This document shows positions 21,842-33,987 of a DNA stretch of 64,000 nucleotides, piece by piece. Source of the stretch: Blattamonas nauphoetae (taxonomy: Eukaryota > Preaxostyla > Oxymonadida); assembly GCA_033064195.1 (NCBI GenBank), contig JARBJD010000010.1:558001-622000 (forward strand). The letters are read 5' to 3'. The stretch's first letter is position 1, and each line of letters begins with the position of its first letter. Below the pieces are notes generated by a model that saw only the letters and a list, made by a program, of their open reading frames with translations, did not search any database and was not told the DNA's origin. The position numbers and the translations under genes were made by a program.

Positions 21842-24737
21842 ATGGCCAAATCGAAAAGCCGTACTCCTGCACAAGAACCTCGGAAACGCCCACCTCCTCC
21901 ACCTCCAAAGAAACAGAAATCATTTTGTAGCAAGTATGGAGCAACATTTGTTGCTATATCTTGCACAATTGCCTGTGTGGTTGTTGCGCAGATTCTGTAC
22001 AATCGGTTCGGAAAAGATGCATCATCAATCCCCACAAAAGCTTCCGATGATAGTCCAGACTCAAAAACTTACAATGGACAACCAATCCCCCCTCTAAATG
22101 ACGTTCTCGCAAAAAATAGTACTCTCGACCTCTTCCGCTACACACAGTTCCTGAGCCAGCATTTCCGAGAAGACCCAAACACTTGGCGGGCAAATTTAGA
22201 GCTATTCAAACGAGTGAACAGTCCAGAATCGTCTCTTTTCTTTGTTGACATGGTTTGTTCACTTCTTTCTGTCACAGTCATCTCAACAGCTCGAGAAACA
22301 AGAGGAGTTCAAAGATGAGATGGAAAAAGAACGAGAACGTATTAATGAAATTGGAGAAGCACTTTATGATAATTTTAGAAAGGAAGAAGCTGAATTCATG
22401 AACGCCACAGAAGAAGAAATCCTCAATCGATTTGTGGCCGTACGACCAATGAGTATTCAGAACGACTTCAAAACTGAACCTGTCCAAGACAGAACAAAAC
22501 AAAAGGAAAATATTGTATTTGATCATTCAAAAGACGGTGAGATTGGAAAGGATCTCTCGCACATCGACCAATTTGAGAATGATGTCAAAAAAACAACGTT
22601 CATCGGTGGACCTCGCCGCCGTGCCACTATTGGAGATCTGATTGAAATTGAAGACAATCTTCTCAACACGCTTTCTTGGAAGTTCAGATACTCTCTTGAA
22701 CAATTCGATTCAAAGGAGATCGAACATGCATATACCATGCATAGTCTTAACAACACTTCTCTTCCCCGAAACGACACAGAAGAAGAGGCTTTGGACTGGC
22801 TTCACCAGAAACATGAGGTGAACAGACACTTCCAAGATTGGGTCGCTGGCGCTCTCGCTGTTGACATGATCTCGAATGGAGGAGCCCTTCCCTTGTCAGG
22901 AGCTGAACGAATGAAGCTTGAGGATTATATTGTGGAGCTTGTTGGAACAGTTGATAATGTCAGAAGAATGCAGTTGATGAACGATTTGGATGTTCTCTCA
23001 GCTCCCATGATCCCACAAGAATTCATCCCTGTTGAAAAGCAAAACGCTGAAAACACACCCAATGATGCTGAGACAAATCCAATTCGTCGGAGAAGATCCA
23101 TCCTTCCAATCGAAAACGCCACAAAAGTCAAGTTTTTGTTCAACGACTATCTCGATATGATTGTGTTCGTGCGATCGAGTCTGATGAAGGCTGAGATGAA
23201 GAGACAAGAAGATCGAAGAGATGAACAAATCGCAGCCGCCAAAAATGAAACAAAACCAACATCAGAGACAAGTGAAAAGCCAGTCACAACAAAACCATCA
23301 GAAGAACAATCCACCGAAACAGAACCAAAAGACGTTGACGCAGAACCAGAACTCACTGAAGAAGAGCTGAAAGCGAAGGAAGAAGAGAAAGCGAAGGAGG
23401 AGGCCGAGGCCTACGAAAGACTCGCCGATCTCCAACTCTTCACCCCGCAAGTGATGCTCAGCATGCATGAAATCATCTCCCAATCCGCACGCACCGTTTT
23501 TGTGGACAAACCGTATCTGATAAATGATCTAATTTTGGAAAACAGCGGAAAGTTCCGGAACACCCCTGCGCACGAAATTACTGCTGACGGAAAGAAGATT
23601 GCACGGTGCCCCGTCCTCTCCATCCAGGAACAGATGTCTCTTCTCCTTCAGGTGACCCGAATGATGCTGTCACAAATCGCGTCCATCCGAGACGAGACTT
23701 ACACATCGCCGTTCCAACAGCCAAAGCCCATCCAACTGTCCCCTGTTGTCTCTCCGGCTTGTCTGGCTGCGTGGTTCATCAGGGAGTTCATGGGGATCTC
23801 CCCATTTGAAGGGTACAACGAGATTATGGCTCAGATGTACGCTTCTGCGATTATGATGCGGTTTGGAGGGATGCCGATGATGCTGTTCGACCCAAACACG
23901 ATGGGCCAGAAGGAGTACGAAGAGAGTGAGGGAGGAAAGTGCGACCATGTATGGATTCGAGCTGGGCCTGAAGGAACAAAGAGCAAGGTCTGCCTTGGAA
24001 AGGGAAGCAGCGAGTTCAGAGGTGCTTATATTAGATCGTTGAGACAGAAATCACTCGTCCCGCTTGTCGAGCTGATCCTGACCCAACAAGAAATCGCGAT
24101 GGTTCGAATGGAAGGCCATCTCAAAGGAAATGTCCCTCAAAAAGAATCGGACGACCAGAAGAAGAAGACAGTGGAGGTTGAGGAGGCCGGAAAGAGGATC
24201 AAGGAAGTCCTGAAAGATGTCTGCGAGACCGCTGCTGCTCGTCGCAACAAGAAACTCGAAGCTGAATACAACGAAACCGTGACAGAAAAGTCGATTGGGT
24301 TCAACCCGTCTTTTGTGGTGAATGTTGACTCTTATCCAATCTCCCCTAATTTGTATTTCTTCCCTCCAGCCGAAACCAGCTCTGGACATTCCGATTTGGG
24401 GTTGATCGAGTTCCGAAAGATCAAACCCAATCCACACCATTCTCTTCTTCTGCACGTGTCGCTTGTCTCTCCGCCAGAAGTCGCACGAGCTGTCTGTATT
24501 CGAGTGATTGAGATTTCTCACCCATATTCTCCAGTTGAGATGGACGATGCCTTCTTCATCCATCTTGACGAGGATGGTGGGCTGGGTCCTGATGTCACAG
24601 GCCCAACATTGGATGGCGTGGAGTTTACTGAGACTGTCAATGAGGATGGCGATAAGGTTCTGTTGTTAGGAAAGAAAAACTGGAAGAAGAGACTGGTTGA
24701 ATGGACGGAAGGACAGATTGGAACAGTGTTTGATTAA
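21842..24737 (+). CDS. Large type II membrane protein, unrecognised
   Basis: Two exons (21842-22252 and 22278-24737) give 956 codons. The intron is only 25 nt and its length is not a multiple of three, so the frame change at the junction proves it. After a basic, proline-rich cytosolic tail of about 35 residues comes one transmembrane helix (ATFVAISCTIACVVVAQILY), and no other follows, so the bulk probably faces the ER/secretory lumen or the outside. The body is helical with an acidic Lys/Glu linker around residues 455-520, several N-x-S/T sites and a few cysteines. The C-terminal 150 residues look beta-rich. No family recognised. The gene lies 75 bp after NPHP4 on the same strand. Confidence 0.75.
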
Positions 24738-25175
24738 TTTCGAATATGATCTTTTTCGAGTGCTCATTTCATCGTTTTGATACATTCGGCTATTTTTCAG
24801 GATGAAATAATGATATTTGAAACGAAATGAGAGAGAAAGGATGGAAAAAACAAGAAAGTCATGAGTGAAGTGAAATAAAGAGTAGTCCTGCATCACTGTC
24901 TGATTATGTCTTTCCTGGATCCGTTTGAGCGAAAATTTTTGATATGTCTGACATAATAGAATCTTTGAGCGAGTTTGATGGATCTGAATGAAATTTAGCT
25001 TGAAAATCGACAAGCTGGTGAATAATTTCACAAACGAGGTAAAATCATACTTTCATGTGCAAAGTATCGGTGGGTAACTTTGCCAATTCACTTGCTAGAG
25101 TGAGATTTAGTGCGTCACACGACATTTCAAATTGGATCTGCAATAGTTGAATACTGTCTCTTACTGGGGAAGAAA
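24738..25175. other. Intergenic region, no gene seen
   Basis: AT-rich DNA between two convergent genes. It contains a run of short frames without coding character and no recognisable RNA gene. Confidence 0.4.
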
Positions 25176-25556
25176 TCACAGAAAAACGAGATGAATACAA
25201 GTTTGGTCAAGTTCCGCTATTTTCTGTCGGATTAATTCTTTCTTTTCTTCAGGAGAAATCGTGGACTGACAATCGATCTCTTCATCACGTTGTGGTGGGG
25301 GACTCAGTGGAGGATTCATTATTTCTGGCTGGATTATATCGTCAAACCGAGTCAGTAAAGTGTTGACAGTGACGCTATTCGATGGAACGAGTTGAGGTTG
25401 TCCAGAGAGGACCCGATTAATCTTTGGTGTTGTTCGAGGGGTGTGAATTCCTGCGTTCTTACAGTTTTTGCATTTGCAGCCTTTTCCACAGTATGTTCCA
25501 TTCTTGAGACAGGAACATCGCTGTGAGTTACACCCACCTGTACAGCCACACGGCAT
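25176..25556 (-). CDS. Small CXC (tesmin/TSO1-like) cysteine-rich protein
   Basis: A single-exon 126-residue protein. Residues 3-32 hold the cysteine pattern CGCTGGCNSQRCSC, then CGKGCKCKNCKN. This is one half of the CRC repeat found in tesmin, TSO1 and LIN54, where each CXC repeat binds zinc and touches the DNA minor groove. The usual second CXC and the RNPxAF linker are absent. The rest is a proline-rich linker and a short charged helix. One CXC alone resembles MSL2-type CXC modules or a stripped-down relative. Its start is 33 bp from the divergent NMD3 start, so the two genes share one very short promoter. The last dozen residues could belong to an unspliced intron. Confidence 0.65.
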   Translation of the reverse strand: MPCGCTGGCNSQRCSCLKNGTYCGKGCKCKNCKNAGIHTPRTTPKINRVLSGQPQLVPSNSVTVNTLLTRFDDIIQPEIMNPPLSPPPQRDEEIDCQSTISPEEKKELIRQKIAELDQTCIHLVFL

Positions 25557-25589
25557 TTAAAGGGCCCATCATATTTATTTCTTGCCGAG

Positions 25590-27733
25590 ATGGAACAATT
25601 TAAGCCGGACCTGGCAGTTGGAAATATGTCTGTCGATTTGAATCACGTTTTTTAAGCTCTTTTCTATTCAATTATCCAGTTTATGTTGTATGTGTGGAGT
25701 AAGCATCCCTCCAAACCCATCCAATAAATGCGCGAATTGCTTGCGTACTCAAGTTGATATCACTGAAGGAATCAGCCGACAGAATACACTGATATTTTGT
25801 CGCAGTTGTGAACGGTTTAGAACTTCTTAAAATCATTACCCACCTCATTCATTCTCACGTACTTTTCAGATTCCTTCAACCCCCTAAGTCTTGGATTACA
25901 TGCCAACTTGAATCAAGAGAATTGTTAACTATCTGTTTGAAAGCTCTAAAAGGTATTCTACTGCTCTGGATCATCTTCTTATTCTTCAGGGCTCAACAAA
26001 GTTCGTCTCATAGATGCTCGATTTATCTGGACAGAACCTCATTCACGGCGCGTTATTGTCCGTCTTACTGTTCAGAAGGAAGCTTTTGGTGCGATCCTTC
26101 AGCAAGATTTTGACGTCGTGTATGTTGTAAAGACTCAGCAATGTGATCATTGCACGAGAACTATGGCAAACGACACTTGGAATGCTGTGGTCCAACTTCG
26201 CCAAAAGGTTTTTGACCATTTTTTTGAACATGATTGGGTTAGGTTGACCATAAACGAACATTTCTCTACCTTGAACAACTAATCATCAAACATCAAGCAC
26301 AAAAGGATTGTCTGAATATCAAAGTCTCCTTCTGAACTTTTTGATTATATTCTTCCTGTTTTTGTGCTTTTAGTCCTTTCCAGATGGAATTGACTTCTAT
26401 TTTCAGAACAAGCATTATGCTTCGAAATTTGCTCAGTTTATTCAGGATTTTGTCCCAACAAGGTTCGTCCCTCCACCTTCCATTCATTTTTCATCCGTTT
26501 CATGGTTTAGAATGAAAGAATCCGAGCAGCTCATCTCGCAAGACTTCCGCTCGAACACAACCAACACCAAAATCGCTATTTCTCTCAACATCGCTCCAGT
26601 TTGCCGCGATGATCTCGTCTTCCTTCCGAAGGAGATATCACGGAAGTGTGGGAACATCAGTCAGCTCTGTTTAGTTCACAAAGTGACACAAACGATCCAT
26701 CTGATGGATCCGAACACAATGATTTGTCTGCTGTTCTGTTTTCTGACGTTTTGCTTGTCATTTGTGACACTTTATGATGTTTGTTCAGTCTCTGAGTGTC
26801 AAGGATCATTATACTGGACGTCACCGTTTACATCAATCGCGTCTGCGGCTGATCTGACCGAATTCACAGTTTTGGATTGTGTCGAAACCGACAAATCTCA
26901 CGGAAGGGTTCGCTCTCTCTCTCCTCTTCATATCTCATTCTCTCCCACTCTCCTTCCAAACAGTTCAAACAGGCCGACGTCACGCTCCTCCGAACCCGCT
27001 CGCACGACACCGTGTCCGAAGTGATTGTCCGTTCGCATCTCGGGCTGCTTCTCAACCCAGGCGACCTCGTGTTGGGATACGACCTGCAGACACTCAGCGT
27101 CTCAGACAAGTTGGGGGAGTGGAAAGGCTACGTGCCTGATGTGGTGTGTGGAGGGAGAAGAGGGCAGAGAGGGAGGGAGGAATTGACTTTGAATAGTCCC
27201 ACACATGCAGACTGGAAATTGGGTGGGGTACAGATACGGGTCATAGAGTCTTCATTACTTCTGTTTTTCGGATATTTTGTGAATTTGTCGTCTTTTGGGA
27301 CTGTCCCGTTCTTCTCACTTCTTCTTCTCCATCCTCTCAGATCATCGTTCGAAAGACATTCCCACAATCGAAGAAGAGACTCGCGCATCGGAAGAACTGG
27401 ACTATGAAGCGTTTGACAGCTGAGGAAGGCGACGACGATGGAAAGAGAGGCACTGAAGACAAGCAGATGCGTGACGAAGCTATCTTCATTCGGGAAATCG
27501 AGGAAGACAAAGAACTGCGCGGGACCATCAATTTGTACAAGCAGGAGCCGAAGAAGTCTGCAACGAGGCGAGTGGGCGAGGGAGTGAAGGAAGAGGAAGG
27601 GGATGAGGATGACGAGAGTGATGTTGAGTTGATCGAGCTGAAAGAGCTGGTTGAGGACGAGAAACCTGAACCAGCTCAGAGTGATGAACAGGATGTTGCA
27701 CAGATGATGGAGGGCTTGTCTGTTGATAAGTGA
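25590..27733 (+). CDS. NMD3: NMD3, 60S ribosomal subunit export adaptor
   Basis: Ten exons (25590-25627, 25680-25814, 25870-25952, 25990-26207, 26243-26323, 26374-26462, 26511-26725, 26789-26907, 26964-27143, 27341-27733) give 516 codons plus stop, against 518 residues in yeast. Zinc motifs CCMCG and CANC, then CRSC and CDHC, match the N-terminal treble. Conserved blocks include LESRELLTICLKALKGLNKV, TEPHSRR, HKRTFLYLEQLI, SEQLISQDFRS and RSHLGLLLNPGD. The acidic C-terminus should carry the export signal (EEDKELRGTINLYK and after). NMD3 binds the 60S joining face and recruits Crm1 for export. This gene is the best worked example of the window's splice rules; one intron is 197 nt, the rest are 35-64. 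Confidence 0.95.
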
Positions 27734-27917
27734 CCATTATCATGCACTCCCTCTCTTCGTTATTCTCTCATGAACTATCTCTCAACGATCAACATTACTA
27801 AACCGACGAGAGACATTATTTGGATTTAGATCTACTTCATGATCGTTTTGGATAGTTATTTTTGTTTTGAACTGGTAATTAAGAGAGATCTCTTCCTCGA
27901 TCGGCCCGAAAAAAAGA

Positions 27918-30900
27918 ATGATTGCTCACAAACTCAAGCGGTCACAATATAAACCCACCACACAGAAGGCCGATGCAGAATTCAATGAAAAATTTGCCCA
28001 ATTTATAGAACAGGTTTGCATTTTCGCACCGATCACGTTCTCAGAGAAAAAAGAAAGAAATTCCTCTGGAATCGGGTCTTCAACGCTCAGAAGAAATCAT
28101 CTCGCGGTCGCCTGACTGCACTACCGCTTGGAATTTTCGTCGAGATTCACTCGATCATCTCCTTCTCTCGAGAAATTCCACCGATTGCTTGAAACTTCTG
28201 TCTTCAGAGCTAGATTTTACTCTACAAGCAATCATGAAGAATCCAAAGATCTATTGCCACTGGGAATATCGCCGACACGCACTTTCATCGATATTTTCGC
28301 TGAATCTTGAAGAACAGGACCTCATCGACAGAGGAGAAATTCTCAAGAAAGAATTCAAGCTAACCGTCAAACTCCTCCAATTGGATGGACGCAATTTCCA
28401 CTGTTGGAACCATCGACAGTGGTTTGCTCGATTGGTGAAATCTCCTTTTGAAGTTGAATTCGACTTTACCAGCCTTCTGTTGGGAATGCCATCGAACTAC
28501 TCATCAAATACTGGAAACGTATCCCTCACTCAAGATCCGGGAAACTATAGTGCTCTCCATTATCGTTCATGTCTCCTTGCGACTCGCTGGGAAAGCAAAT
28601 CTCAATTGGTCAAACGAGCGGAACTTTTGCATGGTCTGTTTTGATCATTGATTAAGAGTTTTTCTAGAGTTATCCTGGATTATGAAATATACTCGACTTT
28701 TCCCCAAGTCTGAAAGTCTGTGGAGATACTGTCTTTTCCTCATTGGTCAGAGTCAGTCCTTCCTCGACAAAGCAGTCGCCCTCCTTCTCCATGAAACATT
28801 AGAATGGAGTCGACTCGATATATCAGAACGAAAGTGGCCTCTTCTCATCCTTTTGATGCTTGATCGAAAGAATGGTGTAACGACTATCCACAATACTGCC
28901 ATCAAACATCTGAAGGAATCAGACGACTTTCGAGCCAAGTTTTATTCCTCAATGGAAACATCAAGTGAGACCACTCCTTTTCCTCCCAATATTCTTACCA
29001 CGCCGGCCATTTTCAATGCTCTCGTTGCACAAATCCCATCGAGAAATGTGAATCGTTCTACACTCTGCCCACCAATCACACAACCATCATCATTTGCATC
29101 TTTGATGCATATATCTGCCCTTACTGCGAAAACTCGAGTGTTGCTCAGGAACTATCATATTCAGAGTGTTATTGACGGTTTTCGTTCTCACAACGAACAA
29201 CGTCTCTCTGCCTCTCTGTCATCCGAAACTGATCTCGTCAGATGGCCGGACATTGATCTCCAGCATCTTCTTCACTCCAAACTCATCACAACTGTCCCCG
29301 ACACCCTCCCTACCCACAAACAAACGATGAACAACGCCACAATGAGTGAATTATTCCGAATCACGAACGCTGTCTCCCGCATCCACTTTCCCCGGCTCGG
29401 AATGAGCATGGACAACCTCGACAGCTGCATGCTCCTTCTGTTCTTGATGCGTCTTCTCATCCCAAACACTGTTGAACACCTGTCTCTTCCCTTTTATCCG
29501 TTCGATCCAGACAACTCCCTTCTTATGGGCGTGTTTGACACACATCGACAATCTCTGCGTTCCCTCTCCTTCAACTCTCTCTCCACCACAAACACTGAAA
29601 TCTGGAGTACGCCAGACACAACTCCCTTCCTCGTTGAAGACATTGCGAGCATCATGAAGCAGAAGATCGTTCGGACCCAGAATCCTGTCCCGTCGGATCC
29701 GTCGATGGAAGATTGTGCCCTTCTCCCGTGCGACTTTGCGTCTTTCCGAGGAATGGAGACAGAGCCAGCGAGTGATCTTCCCGAACAAGAGCAGTACTCG
29801 CCATTCGAATCAGCTGAGGATCCAAACGATGATGAGCCGAAACTCGAAAACGAGCCAAAAGTGGCGGCAGAGACAAAAGAAGAACCAAAACCTGACGAAC
29901 CCATCCGTTTCGATCAGAAAAACTTCACTTTCACAAAAGTCGAAGCTGAGCACGAAAAATTGCCGGAAAGACTGTTTGTCCCGCCCGAGCCACGCGACAA
30001 GCATGTGAAAGACTACCTGCCTGTTCTCGACTCGCTCTGCTTCGGCGAGACGATTGATCTGGACGACAGCAAATTGAAGTTTATTGTGTTCTCGTTCAGA
30101 CCAGATTTGATGAAGAATTTCACGATCATTCAGGACAAAGTGAGGGTGCAGAAGACAGACGGGATTTCAGATGGTGGGATTGCAGCATTGGCCAAGCATT
30201 TCACACATCTGACTTCAATCCATTTGGAGAACTGCACAGCCATCACAGACGAGTCTGTTCGACTGCTCGTCTCCAACACACATCTGAAGAGACTCATTCT
30301 GAGAAACTGTCCGAAAGTGACGGGAGTAGGATGGTTCAATGGGGATGGAATTCAAAAAGCGTCGCTCGAGACACTGGAAGTGAGTGGGGAGGGATCCAGT
30401 TTTGATGAGGGTGTCATTCAAACACAGCCGTCGATCCAACAACTCACATTCCCAAAATTCATTCCAACTATCGCTTCTCTCCTCCCAAATCTCTCGTTCC
30501 TCGATTTCTCTGCGTCCACAATCGACATTCAATCATCTGATGGGATCCAATTTTTGGATTCACTTCAGAAGTTGACTTTGAGTGGAATCAGACTCTCTCT
30601 CGGCGTCTCCTCCGATTTCTCTCCTCTCTTCTCCTTCCTCCGTTCGCAAACAGTCCTCTCTGAGCTTGTCATCCACTTTTCACAGTCGGAATCAAACCAC
30701 ACACTTCCTGTTCTTGAGACTTCTCTCCCAACACTCATGGAACTCCTTCCAGAAACACTCGAACGCCTTCATATCTCCACTTCATCATCGCTTGCATCAA
30801 CTCTCCCACAAAAGTCATTGATCCAGTCAATTACTCTCCCAAATCACCTTCTCTCTCTGTCAATCATATCCTCGGTCTTCTTCTCTCTCTTCTCGGAAGA

Positions 30901-31249
30901 CCAGCTCTCAACAGAACTCTCTTCGCCGCTTGAAACACTCTCCATTGCTGTCGATACTGCCACACTCCCATCCACCCAAGCTCTCATTTCATTGTCACAT
31001 GCATTCCCCTCCCTCACGAATCTTCTTCTCGTCAATCTTGCTCAGTCGTCTTTCTCTCCTCTCTTCACCTCGACACAGATCAACCCAGAAAACACTTCTT
31101 TTATTGAACCAAAGACGATCATCCCAGCTCTGTGTACTCATCCGTCCCTTACCCAATTCTTTGTGTTGGGATGGACTCCTGCTGACGTCATTTCTGTTCT
31201 GGGGCCAGTCGATTTTCCTCTTTCTAAACTCCGCATCTTCGTCCTGTGA
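27918..31249 (+). CDS. RABGGTA: Rab geranylgeranyltransferase alpha subunit with long LRR tail
   Basis: Three exons (27918-28013, 28045-28633, 28668-31249) sum to 1088 codons with a TGA stop at 31247-31249. The N-terminal 300 residues carry prenyltransferase-alpha repeats: PDCTTAWNFRRDSL, NPKIYCHWEYRRHAL, DGRNFHCWNHRQWFA, DPGNYSALHYRSCLL and PKSESLWRYCLFL. With a beta subunit and Rab escort protein this enzyme adds geranylgeranyl groups to Rab GTPases. Mammalian alpha subunits have an Ig-like and a small LRR domain (567 residues in all). Here an acidic linker (about residues 610-680) leads to a much longer leucine-rich tail with a cysteine-containing unit (LTSIHLENCTAITD). The stop codon is overlapped by the target duplication of the element that follows. 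Confidence 0.88.
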
Positions 31250-31256
31250 AAATGAG
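31248..31256. repeat. Left 9-bp target-site duplication
   Basis: GAAAATGAG directly left of the element. Its first two bases are the GA of the TGA stop codon of the RabGGTase alpha gene. The same 9-mer lies directly right of the element at 36058-36066. Confidence 0.85.
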
Positions 31257-31345
31257 GAGCTGTCCAAAATTTTGGACACCTTTGATCTCTTTTCCAGAAA
31301 AGTGGACACTTGTCGAAAAAACGCAGAAATGGACACCTGTAATTT

Positions 31346-31763
31346 AAAAAATTCCCAGGATTTGGACACCCCCAGATTCTGGACACCTGTCTGCCAAAAT
31401 AGGAGGTTAGGTGTCCAAAATTCTGGATTTTTGGAAAAGCCTGAAAACCAATCAGAAAAGAGTTCATGAGACACAAAACCCAATAAACGAGGAAAAATGA
31501 ACTACAAAAACCGTCCTAGACAGAGGGAGGGAAAGATCATGACGAAAGAAAAAAAGAAAGAATAGAAGAAGAAAAGAGCAAGATGGTGGAAGAAAGAAAG
31601 TAGAAATAGGGAGTGGAATGGTCAAGGCGTTGATGGAAAAGGACAGCACGTAGGTAGAGGTGAAAAGAGAGGGTAGTCAATAAAAGGTAATGGACAGCAT
31701 GATTAGAGGGTACATAAGAGAAGGTCAGAACAAAAGTGGAAGAGCAAACTCGTGATAAAGTGA
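31346..31763. repeat. Left 418-bp arm of internal inverted repeat
   Basis: Reverse complement of 33570-33987. Both arms have the same length, and the parts I compared, including both ends, are identical. The arm starts at AAAAAATTCCCAGG and ends at GATAAAGTGA. The 1806-bp spacer holds the gene-like fragments. Confidence 0.85.
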
Positions 31764-33569
31764 GTACGTGAACAATCGCATTCTCCGCTTTCGTCTCAAT
31801 CTCTCTCCATTCTCTCCCCCAAATCTCAGGTTCTAGCTTCAATCTCCTCGCCATCACATTTCTTCGCGGCCGACCAAAAATTACAGCTCAATCTCAGAAA
31901 AATTTAAGCTACTGGTTCCGATCAGACGACAGACATACTGCCAATCCATTCTTGTTTATGCCAGATCGCCGAAATGGACATGAAGGAAGAAGTGCATGGG
32001 ACTGGGGGGCGTGAAGGACTAAACTCGAGAATGCAACTTATCGAACGACAGCTGAAGGGTTGAATCGAAAATGGCTTTATATTCTCACCAACACGATCCA
32101 ATACAACCAGAGATGTGGGCAGTGGCTGATCGACACACCAATAGAAGTTCAGAGACAGTCAACAGTTGGAGAACATCCTATGTGGCAGCTGGTTATCGTA
32201 AACGTAATCATCAAAACACGATGCTCCTCCCAATTGGCACCGCACCCAGGGTCGGTAGAAGAATCAGTATGTGCTTCTGTCTTGATTCCGTGTTATTTTC
32301 AGAATTTTGAATCAATCTGTGATTTGATGGAAACATTGATCGTACTGTTTGTTGCAAATATTGTCCGAAGCCTTGATACAGAAAATCCGTGTGTGTTGAT
32401 GTGCCAATGCGAGAATGAGTCTGATCATCCGGAAATTTCGATTGGGTGTCAAATCGTCCTTTCTAAGCCTGAGTTCGCCTTGGTTTTTTTGTTGTTTCTT
32501 GGATAATTTCATGAACATCGTTATTTTCTTTGTGATCATCTTAGATCATGGTTCACCATACTTTATGTTTTATCTTTCTTCTGTGATCTCGCCCGCCTAC
32601 AGGAACTAACACGCACCTTCACCGCTATTGCCTCCTTCTCGGAGAATACAGAAACCGCCCTTCTCGCCTTCGTACTTGATTCCCAGCCCATTCATCTTTT
32701 TACCTGCAACGCTCCCCTCAAGCGAAGCCCAACTGCCTTATCGCTTCCTCGTGAGCTCCCTGCCTGATCGTTCCGTGCGGACACTTTGGTTGCTGGGGAA
32801 AAATACAATCTCCTTCTGAAGGAATTGAGTTGTCAGACACGCTCAATCCATTCTGCGCTTCTTCAAACGGATGTGTGCTCCTCTCTCATCTGTCACCTGT
32901 TCTCTTGTCTTTGATCTTGCTTATGTGTTTGGGTGTAGTTTGATGCATGCCTGTGGTATCAACTAATTCTCGTACTTTCGACGATCATTTTCGTTCTCCC
33001 TCACACACCCAGTTGAGGAGGCTTATGCAAGGCGTTTCTCTTTTCTTTCCCTTCTCATGCTGCCATGTGATTTCACCTGCTCGATGTCGTGATTCAGTGC
33101 AGTCGATCTTCTCAGAGGCATTTGTTCAACAACCAGCGATCTGTGCGGACGAGCTGACTGCAATACTTGCAGAATGGAACACGCTTTCGGCGGCGTTCCT
33201 GGAGCGGAATGGGTTTGCAGGAAGAAGACTTGATGAACGAACGATATCGTCGCTGCTGGAATGGCTGTCCGACGCAGGGCAGCTGATGCACGTGTTCCTG
33301 AAGGATGGAGGGATGCTGTTCATGCGGAATTGTTCATCGCTGGGGGATTAAATCCGTGTTGAAATCGGGAATACGTTTGAAAATGTGATTTCTCGTCTTA
33401 CACGAAAGAATGATGTGATGTGTGCATTCTCCGCTTTGTTCACGTCTTCCCTCATTATTCTTTGTTCTGTTTGCGATTGCGGATTGTTGTGTTTGTAGGA
33501 CTGTGGTTGTGATCGACAGTGTGACAAGTGAGCCGGCAATATGGCAAAAGTCACCACTTCATCGCGCAA
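31764..33569 (+). other. Gene-like fragments between the internal arms
   Basis: The plus strand contains coding-like pieces with possible splice borders, none recognised. At 32315-32480 an open stretch includes FESICDLMETLIVLFVANIV. At about 32605-32750 is an open stretch with TFTAIASFSENTETALLAFV. At 33106-33351 a tidy final-exon-like frame includes LTAILAEWNTLSAAFLERNG and ends in TAA. The pieces do not form one clear gene and no transposase motif is seen. They could be captured host exons or the remains of an element-borne gene. Confidence 0.35.
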
Positions 33570-33987
33570 TCACTTTATCACGAGTTTGCTCTTCCACTTT
33601 TGTTCTGACCTTCTCTTATGTACCCTCTAATCATGCTGTCCATTACCTTTTATTGACTACCCTCTCTTTTCACCTCTACCTACGTGCTGTCCTTTTCCAT
33701 CAACGCCTTGACCATTCCACTCCCTATTTCTACTTTCTTTCTTCCACCATCTTGCTCTTTTCTTCTTCTATTCTTTCTTTTTTTCTTTCGTCATGATCTT
33801 TCCCTCCCTCTGTCTAGGACGGTTTTTGTAGTTCATTTTTCCTCGTTTATTGGGTTTTGTGTCTCATGAACTCTTTTCTGATTGGTTTTCAGGCTTTTCC
33901 AAAAATCCAGAATTTTGGACACCTAACCTCCTATTTTGGCAGACAGGTGTCCAGAATCTGGGGGTGTCCAAATCCTGGGAATTTTTT
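33570..33987. repeat. Right 418-bp arm of internal inverted repeat
   Basis: Partner of 31346-31763. The sequence right of it (33988-34380) is rich in TGGAC motifs, as are the ends of the larger element. The lack of divergence from the left arm points to recent duplication or gene conversion. Confidence 0.85.
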
